Shown: piece by piece, positions 1 to 7,402 of the stretch
How positions within the stretch are numbered: position 1 is the stretch's first letter
Layout of the letters: each line of letters begins with the position of its first letter
Assembly (NCBI GenBank): GCA_013297585.1
Contig: JAAFHG010000084.1
Span: 1-11,028 of the forward strand
Reading direction: 5' to 3'
Length of the DNA: 11,028 nt
DNA from: Chitinophagales bacterium
GTDB lineage: Bacteria; Bacteroidota; Bacteroidia; Chitinophagales; Chitinophagaceae
Notes under the pieces: model-generated
Seen by the model: only the letters and a program-made list of their open reading frames with translations
Told to the model about the DNA's origin: nothing
Database searches by the model: none
Position numbers and translations under genes: made by a program

Positions 1-246
1 AAAACTACTTGAATACCATTTTTCTGGCACTATGGTAATAATGGTATTGTTTGATGCATTGGTAACAGCCATATGATTTTTCCAAAAGCTAGTTTGCAGA
101 ATGGTAAAAGCTTCGCCATTAATGGTTATCAAAGCCTTTCTATCATTGCTTTTGTAGTCAATAAATAAACTAGCAAGTTCTACGACATCTTGCTTAAAAT
201 TGTATTGACCTTCACCAGATTTTATCCATTGTTTTAAGTGTGTCAT
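1..246 (-). CDS. Unrecognised protein, N-terminal part (C-terminus beyond left edge)
   Basis: An open frame of 82 codons runs from an ATG at 246 to the window edge without a stop, so only the N-terminus is present. The protein begins MTHLKQWIKSGEGQYNF and continues with a mixed alpha/beta-looking, soluble sequence. It has no signal peptide, membrane segment or catalytic motif that I can see. It is the next gene after the ABC ATPase on the same strand, 54 bp downstream, and the gap holds a hairpin (263-297). Clean codon use and the position support a real gene. I do not recognise the family and assign no function. Confidence 0.6.
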   Translation of the reverse strand, partial: MTHLKQWIKSGEGQYNFKQDVVELASLFIDYKSNDRKALITINGEAFTILQTSFWKNHMAVTNASNNTIITIVPEKWYSSSF

Positions 247-262
247 ATCATTTTTTATAACG

Positions 263-297
263 TAGACCTATCAGGTTTTTAAAACCTGACAAGTCTA
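263..297 (-). repeat. Intergenic hairpin, 17-bp arms with two G.U pairs
   Basis: Arms 263-279 and 281-297 are inverted copies around position 280, with core TCAGGTTTT/AAAACCTGA. The two mismatches (268 against 292, 270 against 290) would be A-C in plus-strand RNA but G.U in minus-strand RNA. A full 17-bp stem therefore forms only in the transcript of the flanking minus-strand genes, although the innermost A-U pairs must open to form a loop. It follows the ATPase stop codon by a few bases. No U-tract follows it (the next minus-strand bases are CGTTATAAAAAA), so it is not a standard intrinsic terminator. Similar ACCTGTCAGGT-type palindromes are familiar from Bacteroidetes intergenic regions (recollection, not searched). 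It may limit read-through or protect the mRNA end. Confidence 0.7.
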
Positions 298-300
298 AAT

Positions 301-996
301 TTATACTTTAAAATAAGCTTCTAACTCATGCAGCGTGTCTTCGCTTGTTTGCATATCGTTAATAATTCTGCCTTTTTCCATTACCAAAATGCGCTTGCAT
401 ACATCGGTAATATGGTTAAGGTCGTGGCTACTTATTAATATGGTCATGCGTCTCTTTTCGTGCAGTTCGCGTAGCATTTGTATTAGTCTACTTTGCGATG
501 ATGGATCTAAGTTGGCAAATGGCTCATCTAATATTAGCAACTCAGGATTTTGTAACATACAAGCTGCAATACCTACTTTAAATTGGTTACCCTTTGATAA
601 GTCACGTAAGTATTTACCACTCTTTAAAATAGCACCATCAAAAAAGCTGGTAAAGCCTTGTAAATACTCATCTACATCTGCTTTAGATAGGTTGTTTAAT
701 TTACCTACAAAATAGAAATACTCTTCTGGTGTAAGGTAATTAATTAAAAAGCCTTCGTCTAAATAAGCTGCTGTGTATTGCTTCCATTCTTCATTTTGGG
801 TAATGCTTTTTTCTTTCGATAAAATCTCGCCACGGTCGGCTCTAATTAAATCAAGAATTAAGCGAAAAAATGTGGTTTTACCCGCACCATTATTCCCTGC
901 AAGGCCAATAATTTCGCCTTGTTGAATGTGTAGTTCGTTAATGTCAACAGCTATTTTACCGTTGTATACTTTTCCTATATTATTTACTGTAAGCAT
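301..996 (-). CDS. ABC transporter ATP-binding protein
   Basis: A 231-residue cytoplasmic ATPase that should power the membrane protein encoded just upstream (DUF5687 permease). Visible motifs are Walker A G34-N-N-G-A-G-K-T41, the signature LSKGN at 133-137, Walker B LLILDEP at 153-159 with catalytic E158, the D-loop around 161-164 and the switch histidine H191 in ISSHD. The Q-loop position after the first strand reads YLDEGF (78-83), with no glutamine. An acidic residue here is also seen in BcrA-like drug-export ATPases. Length fits a single-domain ATPase of the ABC-2 export type. The start at 996 gives a normal N-terminus (MLTVNNIGKVY). It lies 112 bp downstream of the permease gene on the same strand, so the pair is probably one operon. 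The substrate is unknown. Confidence 0.93.
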   Translation of the reverse strand: MLTVNNIGKVYNGKIAVDINELHIQQGEIIGLAGNNGAGKTTFFRLILDLIRADRGEILSKEKSITQNEEWKQYTAAYLDEGFLINYLTPEEYFYFVGKLNNLSKADVDEYLQGFTSFFDGAILKSGKYLRDLSKGNQFKVGIAACMLQNPELLILDEPFANLDPSSQSRLIQMLRELHEKRRMTILISSHDLNHITDVCKRILVMEKGRIINDMQTSEDTLHELEAYFKV

Positions 997-1032
997 GGTA
1001 TTTTAGTTTTTAAAATGTTCTATTGTTTTGTG

Positions 1033-1060
1033 TTTCTTGAATCTTGCACCTTGATTCTTG
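1033..1060 (-). repeat. Four-unit seven-base repeat, CAAGNNN
   Basis: Read on the minus strand from 1060 to 1033, the gap between permease and ATPase contains CAAGAAT, CAAGGTG, CAAGATT and CAAGAAA in perfect seven-base register. CAAG is invariant and the other three bases vary. It lies in the leader of the ATPase gene, 37 to 64 bases before its ATG. Similar CAAG-rich spacers are common in Bacteroidetes intergenic DNA (recollection). No function is assigned. A shorter relative occurs at 7333-7351. Confidence 0.6.
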
Positions 1061-1108
1061 TCACTTTTTTATCGTGGTAATCACATCAATCATCTTAATC
1101 AGCGGTTA

Positions 1109-2584
1109 CTACTTCTCTCTAAAGCCTTCTAGTATTTTGTATTTGCGCAGCATAAATTGTTTGGTAAGAATATCTATCCACCAATCTTGCAGCAAAAAAC
1201 TAATTAAGCCGAGTAAACCAACAGCAATAATGCCTGCCCAAGGATTTACCAATAAACCTAACGGCAAATACAAAACGATACCTACTAGAAAAATAGCGAG
1301 GCTGTATAACCACTGTGCAGAACCTGTACCTTGATAATTAAAAGTGGCTGCTTTGCCAAGGTCGAGACCTTTATAGCTGCGTGTGGCAAAGTAGATGCAC
1401 ATGATTGAGTGAATGCCTACATTAAAAAAGTAAGCCGCAATTTGTACGGGTATAATACGCCAGTTTATAAAGCCATAAGGCAGCGATACTAACATAGCAA
1501 TAGTGCTAAAGGCTACTAGCAAATAAAACTTGCTTTTTATAAAGGTTTTAATGTTGATGTTACTTGCCATTACACCATCAAAATGTACACTTTGCCAAGC
1601 AAATAAAAACTGCCCAAAGCTTGCCATAAACATACCTGTAATAAATATGCCGCCCATTAAAATCATGCCTAGCATGTTTTTCTCAAAGTAAGTTTGCTTA
1701 TAAAAGATAAAGCCATAAGCTAGAAAAAATACAGATAACATGAGTAACGAACGTGGTCTTTTGTTGCGTAGAATCAGTTTAAGATCTACCGCTATCATAT
1801 CGCCAATATTACCAAAACGTTGTAACCAACTAAACTCGCTAGAAGTTTTAGCTTTTGAAGATTTGGTCATTTCTTCTATGTACAAATTGTTGTACAAAAA
1901 GCGACTGTTATTAATAAATGCAGCAGCAGCTAAAGCAATAGCAACTAAGCACAACCAAGCATTGTGTAAAATGGCAGTAAATAAAAAAGCAGAGACTTTT
2001 TGTAGTGAGAAAATGCCAAAATAATCGCCTAGCATAAATAGCACAACGGTTACAAAAAAGCCAACCATCCACCAAGCGCTTATTACCGTTTTGCGCTTTA
2101 CATACAATATTAAAAAGTGGTTGAAAATGCATAAGCTAATAATGCTTACTACAAAACCTATAGCCACACTTGCACCATAAGCCTTGCCAATACCAGTAAT
2201 AGAAAATGGGATAAACAATATTAATGGCAATACATTTAAAAAGGTAAATAAAGAACGCCAATTTAAAAAATGCACTAGTTGCTTACGCTTAATATTGTGC
2301 GCCAAATATGGCTGTACAGCGATAGTGGGCAACTCTTGCAGCATAAAGCGCATCAAAATATCGAAGGCAAAATAGTACAACACAAAACCGCAGAATACTA
2401 TTACTACATCTTGCCCTGGTACTACATTTTTAATGATGGCTTTTACCGCAAAGCCTACCAATAAAGCACTAGCTAGCAAGTACAGCATTAGAAAACCCAT
2501 AAAAATTTGTATGGCGACGCTTTTACCAGCATTGCGGCTTCGCCAAAAAGCCTTCCATTGGTGTGATAATAATAGTGAAATCAT
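1109..2584 (-). CDS. DUF5687-family ABC-2 type permease
   Basis: A 491-residue polytopic inner-membrane protein, likely the transmembrane half of an ABC exporter with the downstream ATPase. I see about twelve hydrophobic segments in two groups. Roughly six lie in 25-222, followed by a polar stretch around 225-275 (IEEMTKSSKAKTSSEFSW, then DMIAVDLKLILRNKRPRS). Another six lie in about 280-470. The N-terminal LLSHQWKAFWRSR and the segment around 330-360 (QFLFAWQSVHFDGVMASNI, then KTFIKSKFYLL) are typical of the Bacteroidetes DUF5687 family as I recall it. Length is normal for that family. One polypeptide of this size could supply both halves of the membrane channel. The start at 2584 gives the expected N-terminus. 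The substrate cannot be read from the sequence. Confidence 0.88.
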   Translation of the reverse strand: MISLLLSHQWKAFWRSRNAGKSVAIQIFMGFLMLYLLASALLVGFAVKAIIKNVVPGQDVVIVFCGFVLYYFAFDILMRFMLQELPTIAVQPYLAHNIKRKQLVHFLNWRSLFTFLNVLPLILFIPFSITGIGKAYGASVAIGFVVSIISLCIFNHFLILYVKRKTVISAWWMVGFFVTVVLFMLGDYFGIFSLQKVSAFLFTAILHNAWLCLVAIALAAAAFINNSRFLYNNLYIEEMTKSSKAKTSSEFSWLQRFGNIGDMIAVDLKLILRNKRPRSLLMLSVFFLAYGFIFYKQTYFEKNMLGMILMGGIFITGMFMASFGQFLFAWQSVHFDGVMASNINIKTFIKSKFYLLVAFSTIAMLVSLPYGFINWRIIPVQIAAYFFNVGIHSIMCIYFATRSYKGLDLGKAATFNYQGTGSAQWLYSLAIFLVGIVLYLPLGLLVNPWAGIIAVGLLGLISFLLQDWWIDILTKQFMLRKYKILEGFREK

Positions 2585-2688
2585 AATTTGTATTTTTTAA
2601 TGAAACAACGATGGTTAATAACAATTAATTGATGAGAATGCGCCTTTAATAGAACATGCACTTGTTGCTTTTATAATAAATTAAGAAG

Positions 2689-3420
2689 CTATAAATCTTT
2701 TCTAAAAGGCTTTAAACTAATTTTTGTTTGATGAAAATTCACCCGTTTACCATCTTTTAATTTGCCCTGTAAGTAATTTTTTTCTGTTGCTTTTTCGGCA
2801 CTACCTTCTTCTAGCTTTTTATTATGATTTTTTCTTGAAGTGCCCCATTCTTGCATCGCATTTTCTAAATCGGGATTTGTTTTTATGCTTTTATATACAG
2901 GCTCAAATGTTTCTATATAGCTTCGCTGATAAGGTAAAATTCTTCCCATGGGTTCACCTTTTGCAAAGCTAATCCAATGATTTGCTCTAGTAAATTTCCA
3001 ATTCATGGTAAATGTAAATGGCAACCAATCTGTTTCAACCATTGCCTCTAATGGTTGAATACCATCTTTAAAATGATTAGCCACACCCTTAACAATTAAA
3101 TTAGTACCTTCTTGTGTAGTAAATAAAATACCAGGATTAAAAGTGATGATACCATAACCAAAGTGCGACATTACTTGCTTGTTAAATGGGTCGTTTTCAT
3201 CTTCAAATACAAGCTCAATGGCATTAGAGTTATCACTACCATCCCATCTTGCTTTAAAGGCTGTTTCGCAATACAAATCCCATCCTAATTGATTAGCCAT
3301 TAACAATGGTAGGCAGGCATATGCAAAATTTTCAAATGTTTGATCCATCCATTTGCGTTTTGGTGTGCCACATGCTACAGATGCAAAAGGCTGTAACGGA
3401 TAAGCTTGAAGTAAAGACAT
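2689..3420 (-). CDS. DUF6065-family protein
   Basis: A 243-residue soluble protein without signal peptide or membrane segment. The central part has what I recall as the DUF6065 pattern: WDLYCETAFKARWDG at 47-61, SHFGYGIITFNPGILF at 85-100, then NLIVKGVANHFKDGIQPLE at 107-125. ETDWLPFTFTMNWKFTR at 129-145 and a KGEPMGRILPYQR segment at 154-166 follow. The function of the family is unknown; members are often found in varied bacterial contexts. The last 50 residues are highly charged (Lys/Glu-rich, about 195-243) and probably helical or disordered. The gene starts 36 bp after the TonB-type receptor stop, which suggests co-transcription. It is followed by a 104-bp gap before the permease. Family call is from motif memory, not from a search. 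Confidence 0.8.
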   Translation of the reverse strand: MSLLQAYPLQPFASVACGTPKRKWMDQTFENFAYACLPLLMANQLGWDLYCETAFKARWDGSDNSNAIELVFEDENDPFNKQVMSHFGYGIITFNPGILFTTQEGTNLIVKGVANHFKDGIQPLEAMVETDWLPFTFTMNWKFTRANHWISFAKGEPMGRILPYQRSYIETFEPVYKSIKTNPDLENAMQEWGTSRKNHNKKLEEGSAEKATEKNYLQGKLKDGKRVNFHQTKISLKPFRKDL

Positions 3421-3456
3421 GTTTTAAATTGTGTTGATGATAAATTTATTTAAAAT

Positions 3457-5859
3457 TTAGTTGGTACTTAGTCTGCTTTTTTCATCGTCTAAACCTGTGG
3501 TTCTTGCTTTACTAGCTCTTACTTTAGTGTTGCCAAACTTGTAAGCGAATACAAGGTTTACAAATCTACTTTCTGCCTTGCTGTAGGTATTAATAGTGCC
3601 ACCGTTGTATAAGGTGTTAATGCGATACTCAAACGTATTAAACACATCTTTCACGTTGGCCGTTAAGGTGGCTTTACCTTTCATAATTGGCTTACTTAGG
3701 CCAATATTCATTTGAAATTGCCCATCAATTTTGTAAATGCCAGAAGCTATAGGCGTGCTGTAATAAGCTTGTATTTCGCCTTTAATTTTTTTAGGCAATA
3801 CAAAGGTGTTACTGGTGTTTATGTAGCCTGTAACCTTAGAGTTTACAGGGTTGCCAAAAGATAACGCATCGTACTTAGCGTAGTAAGCACCAATTGTATT
3901 TACGCTGCTCCATTTGCCTTTAAAATAGCTTTTTTGGCTAGTAATTGTTAGTGATACAACATTAGAATTATTTAAGTTTTCGTAGGTGCTAATTACCGAA
4001 TTATCGGCCCCTTGCTTATATACTTGAGCCAGTGTTTGCGTTATGTGCGAGTAGCTAAGAGTGGTAAATAATTGGTACTTGTAGCTGTGAGTAAACTCAA
4101 TTGCATGAACAAACATTGGCAGTATTTTAGGGTTGCCTTGTGTATAGCTAAACTGGCTTTGATACACTACAAATGGGTTTACTACTTCGTAACCAAAACG
4201 TTGTATGCTTTTGCGATAACCTAGCTTAAACATGTGCGATGCAGATTTTGTGTAAGACATAGCTACATTAGGAAACAAACTTGTGTAACTATTGGTATTT
4301 GTTTGATTTGCAGTAATAGATGTGCCATTTGTATTGGTATGCTCTGCTCGTAAACCTGCTTGAATGCTATACTTTTTAATAGTTTTATACAGGTTAATAT
4401 AGCCAGCAAAAATATTTTCTTTGTAAATAAAATGATTGGTTTTGCCAGCATCCGCAACCCATATGCTACCTGTTAATTGTTCCCACAATACATCGTTATC
4501 TGTTTTTGCAAATGAGGCTTTTGCACCTGTTTCCCATTTGCCAAATTTGGTATTTGCTGTATAATCTACCGTAACAGATTGTAGCTCTACAATAGCTGGC
4601 GAAGTATCACGTAAGTAAAATGGTTGTTTGTATTCAGCACCATTTTGGTTGTAGTAATGTGTAGTAAAATCATCGTTCCATTTTCTGTTATAATGAAAGT
4701 AATCTGCATTAATAATAATATCTTTTTTGCTAGCACTATCTAGCGTGGTTTTGTAATACACATTTATGGCAGGATTAAAAATATTGGCTTCGCCAGATGT
4801 GATAATGTTAGAGCTACTATCTTTAGCCACACTAGTAATATGCAGGGTTGTATTATGGTCTACATGACGGTCTCTTATAACAGAAACACCTCTTGCCAAA
4901 ATGCCAAACGAGCTGCGTTTATTGATGTCACAATCAAAACCAATTTTGTAGTTGTGATTGCTGCGTTTTCTTACCTCGTATTCAGATTCTGTAATGGTTG
5001 AAATAATGCTAAGATTTCTATCTGATGCATTTTGAAAGTATTGAGGATTGTAAGCATAATCGTAACTACCATAAACATTAATGTTTTTATTACGATGATT
5101 AAGCATTATACCACTATTGCCACGCACATACCTACCAGTACCAATGCCTAATGTAGCCGTGCCATTAGTTCCAAAGTTTTTGTTTTTTACCAAAATAATA
5201 TTTATCACACTAGCACCTTGCGCATCGTATTTAGCCGAAGGGTTTGATATAACTTCTACCTTTTCTATACCATTTGCCTGCATGGCAGATAACATGGTTT
5301 TTAAATCCTCACCAGATAAGTTTGATGGTCGATTATTGATTAAAACCGTAACCGACTTGCCATTAAGGTTAAGGCTATTGTTTTGCTCTACCACACCGGG
5401 TGCTCTTAGTAGTAAATCATAAGCATTACCACCAGCAGCTACAGGGCTAGATGCTACGTTTAATGTGAGTTTATCGGCAGACATTACAATAAATGGTTTG
5501 GCCGAAGTTACTGTTACTGCTTTTAAACCTTGTTGATTTAGAGTTAATAAGCTGATATGTGGTTTTGTTGCTTCACTATTAACATTGATGGATGTAAGGT
5601 TAATACTTTTATAGCCAACGTATTGAATAGCAAGGCTGTAATTACCTTTGGCTAGGTTTTTAAAGGTATAATTACCCTTACTGTCTGACATGGTGGTTTT
5701 TATAGTTACGCCAGCAGAAGTAAGTGTAATGGTGGCATTTGGTAAAGGCTGCTTGCTTAAACTATCAAGCACAGTGCCTGTAATTTGGTTGGGTTTTGAT
5801 TGTGAAATAGCAGTTAAAGATGTAATAAGAATAAAAGCAGGGATTAAAAAAGTCCTCAT
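3457..5859 (-). CDS. Outer-membrane beta-barrel receptor, TonB-dependent type (OMP_b-brl_3)
   Basis: An 800-residue outer-membrane protein. I chose the ATG at 5859 because it yields a clean signal peptide (MRTFLIPAFILITSLTAISQ). The frame extends to 5898, but those 13 codons (MFAIICLQHKTEK) overlap a promoter-like sequence. After the signal comes a CarboxypepD_reg-like domain at about 26-95 (ITGTVLDSLSKQPLPNATI, SDSKGNYTF, LAIQYVGYKS). A plug domain follows at about 130-225 (AYDLLLRAPGVV, GKSVTVLINNRPSNL, IEKVEVISNPSAKYDAQGA). The rest is a beta-rich barrel ending with the family-typical tail YKFGNTKVRASKARTTGLDDEKSR. These receptors usually import or bind bulky nutrients. There is no SusD partner, so this is not a classical polysaccharide locus. 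The downstream partner is the DUF6065 gene. Confidence 0.92.
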   Translation of the reverse strand: MRTFLIPAFILITSLTAISQSKPNQITGTVLDSLSKQPLPNATITLTSAGVTIKTTMSDSKGNYTFKNLAKGNYSLAIQYVGYKSINLTSINVNSEATKPHISLLTLNQQGLKAVTVTSAKPFIVMSADKLTLNVASSPVAAGGNAYDLLLRAPGVVEQNNSLNLNGKSVTVLINNRPSNLSGEDLKTMLSAMQANGIEKVEVISNPSAKYDAQGASVINIILVKNKNFGTNGTATLGIGTGRYVRGNSGIMLNHRNKNINVYGSYDYAYNPQYFQNASDRNLSIISTITESEYEVRKRSNHNYKIGFDCDINKRSSFGILARGVSVIRDRHVDHNTTLHITSVAKDSSSNIITSGEANIFNPAINVYYKTTLDSASKKDIIINADYFHYNRKWNDDFTTHYYNQNGAEYKQPFYLRDTSPAIVELQSVTVDYTANTKFGKWETGAKASFAKTDNDVLWEQLTGSIWVADAGKTNHFIYKENIFAGYINLYKTIKKYSIQAGLRAEHTNTNGTSITANQTNTNSYTSLFPNVAMSYTKSASHMFKLGYRKSIQRFGYEVVNPFVVYQSQFSYTQGNPKILPMFVHAIEFTHSYKYQLFTTLSYSHITQTLAQVYKQGADNSVISTYENLNNSNVVSLTITSQKSYFKGKWSSVNTIGAYYAKYDALSFGNPVNSKVTGYINTSNTFVLPKKIKGEIQAYYSTPIASGIYKIDGQFQMNIGLSKPIMKGKATLTANVKDVFNTFEYRINTLYNGGTINTYSKAESRFVNLVFAYKFGNTKVRASKARTTGLDDEKSRLSTN

Positions 5860-5877
5860 TTTTTCAGTTTTGTGTTG

Positions 5878-5909
5878 CAAACATATTATTGCAAACAAGT
5901 TAGCCTAAA
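5878..5909 (-). promoter_or_regulatory. Candidate promoter for the outer-membrane receptor gene
   Basis: On the minus strand TATGTTTG (5885-5878) matches the Bacteroidetes -7 element TANNTTTG exactly. Twenty bases upstream is TTTA (5909-5906), three of four matches to the -33 TTTG. Initiation about seven bases downstream would leave a leader of only about a dozen bases before the ATG at 5859, which supports that start over the one at 5898. The nine-base word TGTTTGCAA occurs twice here, 14 bases apart (5897-5889 and 5883-5875). The inner copy overlaps the -7 box. Confidence 0.4.
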
Positions 5910-5970
5910 AAAATTGTACAAAACCGCCTTTTCTAAGTATCAATCGCTTAAAAACTTTGTATTTGTAAGG

Positions 5971-7290
5971 TTACAATGCATCTAAAAGGGTTACAACGCC
6001 TTCTCTTTTAAGTATTAAATAACCCAATCTATCGTTACTAATACCTTTTTTTAATTGATAACTAAATACTAATTCGTTATCGGCAACACTTGTTTCAAAA
6101 AAGCGAAAATCTATGTTAGGATATTGCTGCAACTGCTCGCCTATTTCGTAAAAGTGGGTAGATAAAATAAACAGTGCATTGGGCATTTTGTGTAACCCTT
6201 CTATTACTGTGGTACTGCATTTCATGGCGTCTTGTACGTTGGTACCTTTAAACAATTCATCTATTAATATCAACCAAAGTTTGCCATCGCTTATTTTCTC
6301 AATGGTATTCTTTATGCGCTTTACTTCATTAAAAAAATAGCTTTCGCCTTTAGTAATGTTATCTGCCACATTTATGTTGCTTAGTAAGCCATCAAACAAG
6401 CTTAATTGCATGTTTTGCGCAGGCACACCCATACCTATATGTGCTAAGTAAACACAAACACCCACCGCTTTTATAAATGTGCTTTTACCCGCCATATTTG
6501 CACCAGTTAAAAAAAGAAAATTGGTATCCTTATTCAGTGTTACGTCATAACTTACAGGTATATTTAGCAGTAAGTGCCACAAGCCTTTGGCTTCTATAAA
6601 AGGCTGCGCCGCAGCTTGAATTGTAGGAAATGTAAATTGGTATTTTTTACTAGCAATAGCAAGACTTAAGTAAGCATCTAACCTTGCGTAAATATCCATT
6701 AGCTCAGCATTTTTTTGCTTAAACTGATATTTTAAATATTTGCCAAATTCTAGCACTTTGGTTGCAGGAATAGTATCGCCTTTTTTGTATTGCTGCATTG
6801 TTTGTATATGATTGTCAGACAGCAAGTGGGTAATTCTATCGCACCAAGTTTGTAGCTGTTTACTGCTTTGTTCCTGCTGTTGTAACAAGGTAACTATTTG
6901 CTGTAAGCCTTGAAAAAAAGTGGCAAAGTGCTCTATAGAATATTTTGTAAGTGAATAATCTGACTTACAAACAAACGCATACAAAAAACTATTGAAAGCA
7001 TTTGGCTGTGTAGGGTATGTATCAAGTTGCGTTTCGTAAAACTTATCCATCACCATCATAGCGCCGTTGGTAATGCTTTTAGGAAATGCATTTACACAAC
7101 CCATTAAGGTTTGAATGGTTATTTGCACATCTTGTATCGCCTGCAAATCATCTAAGGGGCGGCTCAATATCCAACGCAAATATTCTCTACCATCATTCGT
7201 TTGGGTAAAGTTGAGCTTATGAAAAACAGATTGTTCTTCATCGCTATGAAAAATAGAGAGGTCCTGTAAGGTGGTTTTATCTATCTGCAT
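5971..7290 (-). CDS. MutS-like ATPase (MutS domain V family), lacks mismatch-recognition domain
   Basis: A 439-residue cytoplasmic protein with the MutS-type ATPase at its C-terminus. Walker A is G263-A-N-M-A-G-K-S270, followed by the MutS-like STFIKAVG. GESYFFNEVKR at 315-325 occupies the place of the MutS signature region. Walker B is LILIDELFKGT at 340-350 with D344/E345, and the switch histidine is H379 in LSTHF. The N-terminal 240 residues are mostly helical and resemble the MutS core/clamp domains (REYLRWILSRPL near 35-45). There is no domain I with its Phe-x-Glu mismatch wedge, and no Smr nuclease domain. This compact type is common in Bacteroidetes beside full-length MutS and MutS2, so a role in mismatch repair should not be assumed. 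It lies 112 bp downstream of pyrC on the same strand. Confidence 0.9.
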   Translation of the reverse strand: MQIDKTTLQDLSIFHSDEEQSVFHKLNFTQTNDGREYLRWILSRPLDDLQAIQDVQITIQTLMGCVNAFPKSITNGAMMVMDKFYETQLDTYPTQPNAFNSFLYAFVCKSDYSLTKYSIEHFATFFQGLQQIVTLLQQQEQSSKQLQTWCDRITHLLSDNHIQTMQQYKKGDTIPATKVLEFGKYLKYQFKQKNAELMDIYARLDAYLSLAIASKKYQFTFPTIQAAAQPFIEAKGLWHLLLNIPVSYDVTLNKDTNFLFLTGANMAGKSTFIKAVGVCVYLAHIGMGVPAQNMQLSLFDGLLSNINVADNITKGESYFFNEVKRIKNTIEKISDGKLWLILIDELFKGTNVQDAMKCSTTVIEGLHKMPNALFILSTHFYEIGEQLQQYPNIDFRFFETSVADNELVFSYQLKKGISNDRLGYLILKREGVVTLLDAL

Positions 7291-7402
7291 GTTCGTTAAG
7301 GTTACCGAATAGATGGCATTAATTTAGAGGTACAAGTAGTCAAGATACAAGAAGTTCTGTTTTCCATAAAAACTCGCCTTATGAAACTTGTTTCTTAATT
7401 GC
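7291..7402 (-). other. Gap between pyrC and MutS-like gene, CAAG-rich, no clear terminator
   Basis: This 112-bp gap holds three CAAG words on the plus strand (7333, 7341, 7348; spacing 8 and 7), related to the repeat at 1033-1060 but in opposite orientation. It also has a weak five-base inverted repeat GAAAC/GTTTC (7383-7394) just after the pyrC stop. There is no U-tract after it on the minus strand and no good TANNTTTG box. Read-through from pyrC into the MutS-like gene is therefore possible. Confidence 0.4.

Noticed and set aside
335..715. Plus-strand 126-residue open frame
   Set aside because: It is antisense to the ABC ATPase, has no recognisable motif and mirrors the codons of the well-supported minus-strand gene.
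1911..2132. Minus-strand 73-residue cysteine-rich open frame
   Set aside because: It is an out-of-frame shadow inside the DUF5687 permease gene; its Cys and Phe content follows from the hydrophobic codons of that gene.
2585..2688. Possible terminator or promoter between the DUF6065 and permease genes
   Set aside because: Only a ten-base AT palindrome (CAATTAATTG, 2622-2631) is present, with no GC stem, U-tract or good TANNTTTG box.
5860..5898. Longer start for the outer-membrane receptor
   Set aside because: It would place 13 non-signal residues before a clean signal peptide and overlaps the -7 box.
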